From an uncultured Prevotella sp. (GTDB taxonomy: Bacteria > Bacteroidota > Bacteroidia > Bacteroidales > Bacteroidaceae), in assembly GCA_900546345.1 (NCBI GenBank), contig URCI01000003.1:1-64000 (forward strand): a stretch of DNA of 64,000 nucleotides. The letters run 5' to 3'. Every line of letters begins with the position of its first letter. The first letter of the stretch is position 1. A program made the translations under genes and the position numbers. The notes under the pieces were generated by a model. It searched no databases. It was not told the origin of the DNA and saw only the letters and a list, made by a program, of their open reading frames with translations. Positions 59,519 to 64,000 of this stretch are shown here, piece by piece.

Positions 59519-60748
59519 ATGAAATTCGATACGATTATAATAGGTGGTGGACTGAGTGGCATGGCCTGCGCCATTGCCCAGGCACAAAAAGGCAAGCGAG
59601 TGGCTGTCATCGCAGCAGGTGAAAGCAGCCTCCACTTCCATTCCGGCTCTTTCGACTTGTTGGGTTTTCAGCAGGGACAGCCGGTCGCTGATCCTTTGGC
59701 CGCCATCGCCGCACTTCCCGAAAGCCATCCTTATCATCGGCTTCACGATGTAGATACATTGGCCGACCAAGCCCGTCAGTTGCTTGCTGGCGCAGGCATT
59801 CACACAAAAGGCGACAACCATCACAACCACTTCCGTCTGTCTCCTATTGGTAAGCTGCTTCCGACGTGGTTGACGATGGAAGATATGTTCACCGTCGACA
59901 GTGTAGAAGAGCTCAAAGGAAAGAAGATCGGACTGGTCAATATCGTAGGATTCCTCGATTTTGCCGTACCATATCTTACAGATGCACTGCGTGATTTGGG
60001 TGCCGAGGTGACGGTCCGCTCGTTTACGACACCACTTTTGGAGAATGCACGCCGCAGCCCTTCTGAGATGAGAGCAACCAATATTGCCAAATATCTCAAT
60101 GATGACAACCACGTGAAAGAGGTGGCTGAACGGCTGACCTCCATCACGCCTCGCTATTGCGATCTGTTGCTTCTGCCGGCCATCCTGGGTATAGCCAATG
60201 ACCGTGTGGTGAAATTGCTGAAAGACAACGTGAAGACGCCACTCTCTTTTGTGGCTACGATTCCTCCCTCTGTGCCTGGTACGCGTGTCCAGACTTTGTT
60301 GCGCCGTCGCTTCCAGCAGTTGGGTGGTACTCTGCTTCCCAATGACACGGTTAAGGGAGGAGGCTTCAATGGCAATCACCTTGCTTATGTCGTTACCGAG
60401 CATTTGGCAGATACACGCTTGGAAGCCAATGATTTTGTACTGGCCACCGGATCGTTCCTTGGTGGTGGGCTCTCCTCTGACTACTATGGTGTGCGGGAGT
60501 CCGTCTTTGGCTTGGACGTGGAATTGAACGGAGCCGCCAGTCGTACGGACTGGACCGCAGAGAAGCTTTTTGATAAACAGCCCTACGAGAGTTTTGGTGT
60601 GAAGACCGATGACCAGCTCCGTGTCTATAAGGATGGCAAGACGGTGGATAACCTCTATGCCATCGGATCTATCCTTAGCGGTAATGATCCGCAGCATCAG
60701 GCCGACGCCACCGGCGTAGATCTTCTGACAGCCCTGGCTGTTTTGTGA
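59519..60748 (+). CDS. glpB: Anaerobic glycerol-3-phosphate dehydrogenase subunit B
   Basis: A 409-residue flavoprotein subunit. The FAD/FMN loop is TIIIGGGLSGMACAIAQA. The C-terminal ATGSFLGGGLSSD and NLYAIGSILSGNDPQ are found in GlpB proteins. It starts 19 bp after glpA and glpC begins 32 bp after its stop, so the three subunits are made from one message. Confidence 0.93.
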   Translation: MKFDTIIIGGGLSGMACAIAQAQKGKRVAVIAAGESSLHFHSGSFDLLGFQQGQPVADPLAAIAALPESHPYHRLHDVDTLADQARQLLAGAGIHTKGDNHHNHFRLSPIGKLLPTWLTMEDMFTVDSVEELKGKKIGLVNIVGFLDFAVPYLTDALRDLGAEVTVRSFTTPLLENARRSPSEMRATNIAKYLNDDNHVKEVAERLTSITPRYCDLLLLPAILGIANDRVVKLLKDNVKTPLSFVATIPPSVPGTRVQTLLRRRFQQLGGTLLPNDTVKGGGFNGNHLAYVVTEHLADTRLEANDFVLATGSFLGGGLSSDYYGVRESVFGLDVELNGAASRTDWTAEKLFDKQPYESFGVKTDDQLRVYKDGKTVDNLYAIGSILSGNDPQHQADATGVDLLTALAVL

Positions 60749-60780
60749 TTGCAACACTTTTCCTTTTAATGCTATCTATT

Positions 60781-62040
60781 ATGTCTGACAAGATTCAACT
60801 CAATAATCTCAGCGCCCACGACTTTGAACAGTGTCTGAAGTGCAGCATCTGTACGGTCTATTGTCCTGTCTCTGCTGTGGAGCCCAACTATCCCGGCCCA
60901 AAGCATGCCGGACCGGATCTGATGCGCTACCGCATGAAGGATCCCGACTTCTTCAACGAGTCATTGAAGCTCTGTCTCAACTGTAAGCGTTGTGAAGTGG
61001 CTTGTCCTCATGGTGTCAAAGTCGGTGATATCATTCAGGAAGCGCGTATTCAGTACAGTCAGCACAGCCCCAGTCTTCGCGACCGTATGTTGGCCAATAC
61101 CGATTTCGTCGGTTCGATGGCTACGATGGTAGCGCCGCTGACCAACTTCTTCCTGGGTCTGGCCCCGGCAAAGACGGTGCTGGACAAGGTGATGAAGATC
61201 GATCATCATCGGCAGTTCCCTGCTTACAGTGGTACAAAGTTCGAGACTTGGTTCCATCGTCACGCAGAGGCCGATCAGCAGCAGTTCAAGCGTTTCGTGG
61301 ACTATTTCCACGGATGTTATGTCAACTACAACTATCCTAAGCTCGGACAGGACTTTGTCAAGATCATGAATGCCTGTGGTTATGGTGTTCATCTGTTGGA
61401 GAAAGAGAAGTGCTGCGGTGTGGCACTGATCGCCAACGGACTCTCCGGACAGGCCAAGCGGCAAGGAGAGAATAACATACAGGCCATGCGCCGCTCACTC
61501 TCAGAGGGCAATGAAGCCGTGCTGACCACGAGCTCCACCTGCACCTTCACCATGCGCGACGAATATCCCGACCTGCTCAAGATCGACAACAAGGGTGTGC
61601 GCGACAGTTTGATGCTTGCCACCCGGTTCCTCTGTCAGAAGATCGATGAGGGTAAGCTTAAACTGGTCTTCCGCAAAGACTATCATAAGAAGGTGGCTTA
61701 TCACACGGCCTGCCACATGGAGCGGATGGGCTGGACACTCTACAGCACCCAGTTGCTGAAGATGATCCCAGGCTTAGACTTCATGATGCTCGACAGCCAC
61801 TGTTGCGGTATTGCCGGTACCTATGGCTTCAAGAAAGAGAATTACGAACGCTCACAGAAGATCGGTGCGCCGCTCTTCCAGCAGATCAAGGAAGTCAATC
61901 CCGACTATGTCTCCACCGACTGCGAGACCTGTAAGTGGCAGATCGAGATGTCGACAGGCTATCCTGTCATGAATCCTATCTCCATAATCGCCGATGCGCT
62001 CGATGTGGAAGCAACAAAAGCATTGAATCAGAATCGCTAA
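60781..62040 (+). CDS. glpC: Anaerobic glycerol-3-phosphate dehydrogenase subunit C
   Basis: A 419-residue membrane-associated Fe-S subunit. Two 4Fe-4S clusters are bound by CLKCSICTVYCPV and CLNCKRCEVACPHG. Two CCG-type domains follow (EKCCGVALIANG and SHCCGIAGTYG), as in heterodisulfide-reductase-like proteins that pass electrons to menaquinone. The start at 60781 follows the family; an upstream ATG at 60745 overlaps the end of glpB. Confidence 0.94.
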   Translation: MSDKIQLNNLSAHDFEQCLKCSICTVYCPVSAVEPNYPGPKHAGPDLMRYRMKDPDFFNESLKLCLNCKRCEVACPHGVKVGDIIQEARIQYSQHSPSLRDRMLANTDFVGSMATMVAPLTNFFLGLAPAKTVLDKVMKIDHHRQFPAYSGTKFETWFHRHAEADQQQFKRFVDYFHGCYVNYNYPKLGQDFVKIMNACGYGVHLLEKEKCCGVALIANGLSGQAKRQGENNIQAMRRSLSEGNEAVLTTSSTCTFTMRDEYPDLLKIDNKGVRDSLMLATRFLCQKIDEGKLKLVFRKDYHKKVAYHTACHMERMGWTLYSTQLLKMIPGLDFMMLDSHCCGIAGTYGFKKENYERSQKIGAPLFQQIKEVNPDYVSTDCETCKWQIEMSTGYPVMNPISIIADALDVEATKALNQNR

Positions 62041-62108
62041 GGCTATACGCCAAATCCTATTGGAAACAACTAAAAACAAGTTATACAATCTCTTAAACCA
62101 ATAACACT

Positions 62109-63602
62109 ATGAGCGAAAAAAAGTACATCCTGGCTCTTGACCAGGGCACGACGAGTTCGAGAGCTATCGTCTTCGACCACAATGGACAAATCTGTTCAGT
62201 AGCACAGAAAGAGTTCACACAGTACTTCCCCAAACCGGGATGGGTTGAGCATGACGCCAACGAGATATGGTCCAGCGAGGCCAGCGTCATCGCCGAGGCC
62301 ATCACGCAGATAGACATCAATGGCTTGGATATCGCCGCCATCGGCATTACCAACCAGCGTGAGACCACCATCGTCTGGGATATCGACACAGAGGAGCCTA
62401 TCTACCATGCGATTGTATGGCAGGATCGTCGTACCGCAGAGTACTGCGACAAGCTGAAGGCTCAGGGCCTCGTTGACAAAGTTCGTGAGAAGACTGGACT
62501 GATCATCGACGCTTACTTCAGCGGTACTAAGATCAAGTGGATCCTTGACAACGTACCCGGCGCCCGCAAACGTGCAGAAATGGGTAAGCTGCGCTTTGGC
62601 AATGTGGACTCCTGGCTGATCTGGCGTCTGACCCGTGGTACGGCTCATGTCACCGATGTCACCAACGCATCGCGTACCATGCTTTTCAACATCAACACGC
62701 TGCAGTGGGATGATGATCTGCTGAAACTCCTCGACATTCCTCGTTCTATGATGCCGGAGGTAAAGAGCTGTTCAGAGGTCATGGCACACACCAAGACCAC
62801 AATCTTTGCCCACGAGGTACCTATCGCCGGTGTTGCCGGTGACCAGCAGGCAGCCCTCTTCGGTCAGATGTGTATCGAGCCGGGTTCTATCAAGAACACT
62901 TACGGCACCGGTTGCTTCGTCATGCTGAATGTCGGCGAGAAGCCTGTGCTTTCTAAGAACAACCTGCTTACCACGGTAGCATGGAAGATTGGAGACAAGG
63001 TCAACTACGCCCTTGAGGGATCTATATACGTTGGCGGTAGCGTCGTGCAGTGGATACGCGACGGCCTCGGCTTTATCAAGAGCAGTAGCGAAATTGAGGA
63101 ACTGGCCTCGACCGTTCCGGACAGTGGCGGTGTCTACTTCGTACCAGCCCTTACCGGCCTTGCAGCTCCTTACTGGGATCCATACGCCCGTGGCCTGATC
63201 TGTGGTATCACACGGGGCACCACACGCGCTCATATCGCCCGCGCAGCCCTCGACGGCATTGCTTTCCAGACTTACGACATTGCACAGGCTATGGCCAAGG
63301 ACATGAATGCACCATTGACCGAGTTAAAGGTCGACGGCGGTGCTTCCCGTAACAATCTGCTGATGCAGTTCCAGGCCAACTTGTTGGGCATTAACGTCGT
63401 ACGTCCGAAGATCACAGAGACAACGGCTCTTGGTGCTGCTTATCTTGCCGGTCTGGCAGTAGGCTTCTGGGAGAGTATCGATGAGCTGCGTCAGCAGTGG
63501 CAGGTGGAGCGCACCTTTGAACCCGTCAAAGACAGTCCGGAGATCGAAGAGGCTAAGAAGGGTTGGGCTGACGCTATCCAAAGAACACTGACCGAAAAGT
63601 AA
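62109..63602 (+). CDS. glpK: Glycerol kinase
   Basis: A 497-residue FGGY-family kinase that phosphorylates glycerol to glycerol-3-phosphate, trapping it in the cell. LDQGTTSSRAIVFD is the ATP phosphate loop, TNQRETTIVWD and WQDRRTAEYC bind glycerol, and GVAGDQQAALFGQ gives the catalytic Asp. The C-terminal DGGASRNNLLMQFQA is also typical. It follows glpC by 68 bp, with no terminator. Confidence 0.97.
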   Translation: MSEKKYILALDQGTTSSRAIVFDHNGQICSVAQKEFTQYFPKPGWVEHDANEIWSSEASVIAEAITQIDINGLDIAAIGITNQRETTIVWDIDTEEPIYHAIVWQDRRTAEYCDKLKAQGLVDKVREKTGLIIDAYFSGTKIKWILDNVPGARKRAEMGKLRFGNVDSWLIWRLTRGTAHVTDVTNASRTMLFNINTLQWDDDLLKLLDIPRSMMPEVKSCSEVMAHTKTTIFAHEVPIAGVAGDQQAALFGQMCIEPGSIKNTYGTGCFVMLNVGEKPVLSKNNLLTTVAWKIGDKVNYALEGSIYVGGSVVQWIRDGLGFIKSSSEIEELASTVPDSGGVYFVPALTGLAAPYWDPYARGLICGITRGTTRAHIARAALDGIAFQTYDIAQAMAKDMNAPLTELKVDGGASRNNLLMQFQANLLGINVVRPKITETTALGAAYLAGLAVGFWESIDELRQQWQVERTFEPVKDSPEIEEAKKGWADAIQRTLTEK

Positions 63603-63621
63603 TCGGTCACTTGACATGCAT

Positions 63622-63676
63622 TGAGTGAGGGGAAAGGGCATTGCCTGGCATGGGCATCGTATTCTCCCCTTCACTT
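63622..63676 (+). other. Intercistronic imperfect hairpin between glpK and glpF
   Basis: AGTGAGGGGA (63624-63633) pairs, with one bulge, with TCCCCTTCACT (65 region: 63665-63675). No T-run follows. It may affect mRNA processing or the ratio of glpK to glpF. Confidence 0.35.
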
Positions 63677-63730
63677 GATGCGGAAATCAACTAACAATCT
63701 TAACGAACAAAACCAACTAAAAACTTATTT

Positions 63731-64000
63731 ATGGATTATTCAATGACAACACAGTTCCTTATGGAGCTGATCGGTACGATGGTACTGGTAATTTTCGGAG
63801 ACGGCGTTTGCTGTGCCGTAAGTTTAAACAAGAGTAAGGCTCAAGGCGCAGGCTGGATCGTGATCACCATTGGTTGGGGTCTTGCAGTGTGTATGGGTGT
63901 GTTGATCGCCGGTCCTTATACGGGAGCTCATCTCAATCCTGCCGTGTCTGTCGGACTCGCTGTTGCCGGTAAGTTCCCATGGGCGTCTGTTCCTGCCTAT
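63731..64000 (+). CDS. glpF: Glycerol facilitator (aquaglyceroporin), cut by the window end
   Basis: The first 90 residues of a MIP-family channel. TM1 is FLMELIGTMVLVIFGDGVCC, TM2 is WIVITIGWGLAVCMGVLIAG, and the first NPA box is in AHLNPAVSVGLA. In an operon with glpK and the dehydrogenase it is most probably the glycerol channel. The gene continues past 64000. A start at 63743 (MTTQFLMEL) is also possible. Confidence 0.92.
   Translation, partial: MDYSMTTQFLMELIGTMVLVIFGDGVCCAVSLNKSKAQGAGWIVITIGWGLAVCMGVLIAGPYTGAHLNPAVSVGLAVAGKFPWASVPAY

Noticed and set aside
59144..60757. A 537-codon open frame on the - strand across glpA, glpB and glpC
   Set aside because: It spans the joints of three strongly supported genes on the other strand and has no family resemblance.

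Overview
The window is chromosomal DNA from a Bacteroidota bacterium, most likely a member of the Prevotellaceae. The pointers are a SusC/SusD outer-membrane pair, secreted glycoside hydrolases, Bacteroidetes-type promoters (TTTG, about 20 bases, TAnnTTTG), almost no Shine-Dalgarno sequences, a glycine-lipid acyltransferase pair, and families largely confined to this phylum (DUF4292, DUF4252, DUF3109). The genus is inferred from the style of the proteins, not from a search.

Layout. 0.2-6.4 kb: a SusC/SusD-like pair and a secreted SGNH/GDSL hydrolase (+). 6.4-9.3 kb: DUF3109 protein, ung and gpmI (-). 9.5-9.8 kb: a free-standing 46-codon gene with its own promoter and hairpin (+). 9.8-14.0 kb: a tightly coupled GH95 / rhamnosidase-like / AraC operon (-). 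14.1-19.2 kb: gyrB, a repeat-rich gap and a GH43-GH8 fusion enzyme (-). 19.5-21.5 kb: a secreted protein (+), rpsT and tRNA-Glu (-), recO (+). 21.7-38.1 kb: yqeY and the division and cell-wall (dcw) cluster, read right to left from rsmH through ftsL, ftsI, murE, mraY, murD, ftsW, murG, murC, ftsQ and ftsA to ftsZ. 38.3-40.2 kb: two acyltransferases matching the glycine-lipid genes glsA and glsB. 40.3-46.8 kb: dgt (-), divergent from dut, a TPR protein, a DUF4292 lipoprotein and an EnvC-like protein (+). 46.8-48.2 kb: a 1-kb repeat region and a REP-associated (Y1/HUH) transposase. 48.3-57.4 kb: an M20 deacylase (-), then an acyl-CoA ligase, prfB, a small membrane protein and a CYTH protein (+), VanZ (-), two tandem NSS transporters and a DUF4252 protein (+). 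57.9-64.0 kb: a glycerol operon, glpA-glpB-glpC-glpK-glpF, with glpF cut by the window end.

How the genes work together. The dcw genes make UDP-MurNAc-pentapeptide (murC, D, E), lipid I and II (mraY, murG) and the septal synthase and divisome (ftsW, I, L, Q, A, Z). The EnvC-like protein probably switches on a septal amidase. The glp genes take up, phosphorylate and oxidise glycerol. The hydrolases and SusC/D serve plant-glycan use.

The least explained material is intergenic. There is a structured dispersed element in two copies (16.26-16.47 kb and 46.98-47.27 kb) whose stem sequences differ while remaining paired. There is a 305-bp nested palindrome next to the REP-type transposase. There are four unrelated tandem arrays that share a period of about 22 bp. 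There is also the small stand-alone gene at 9.57 kb.
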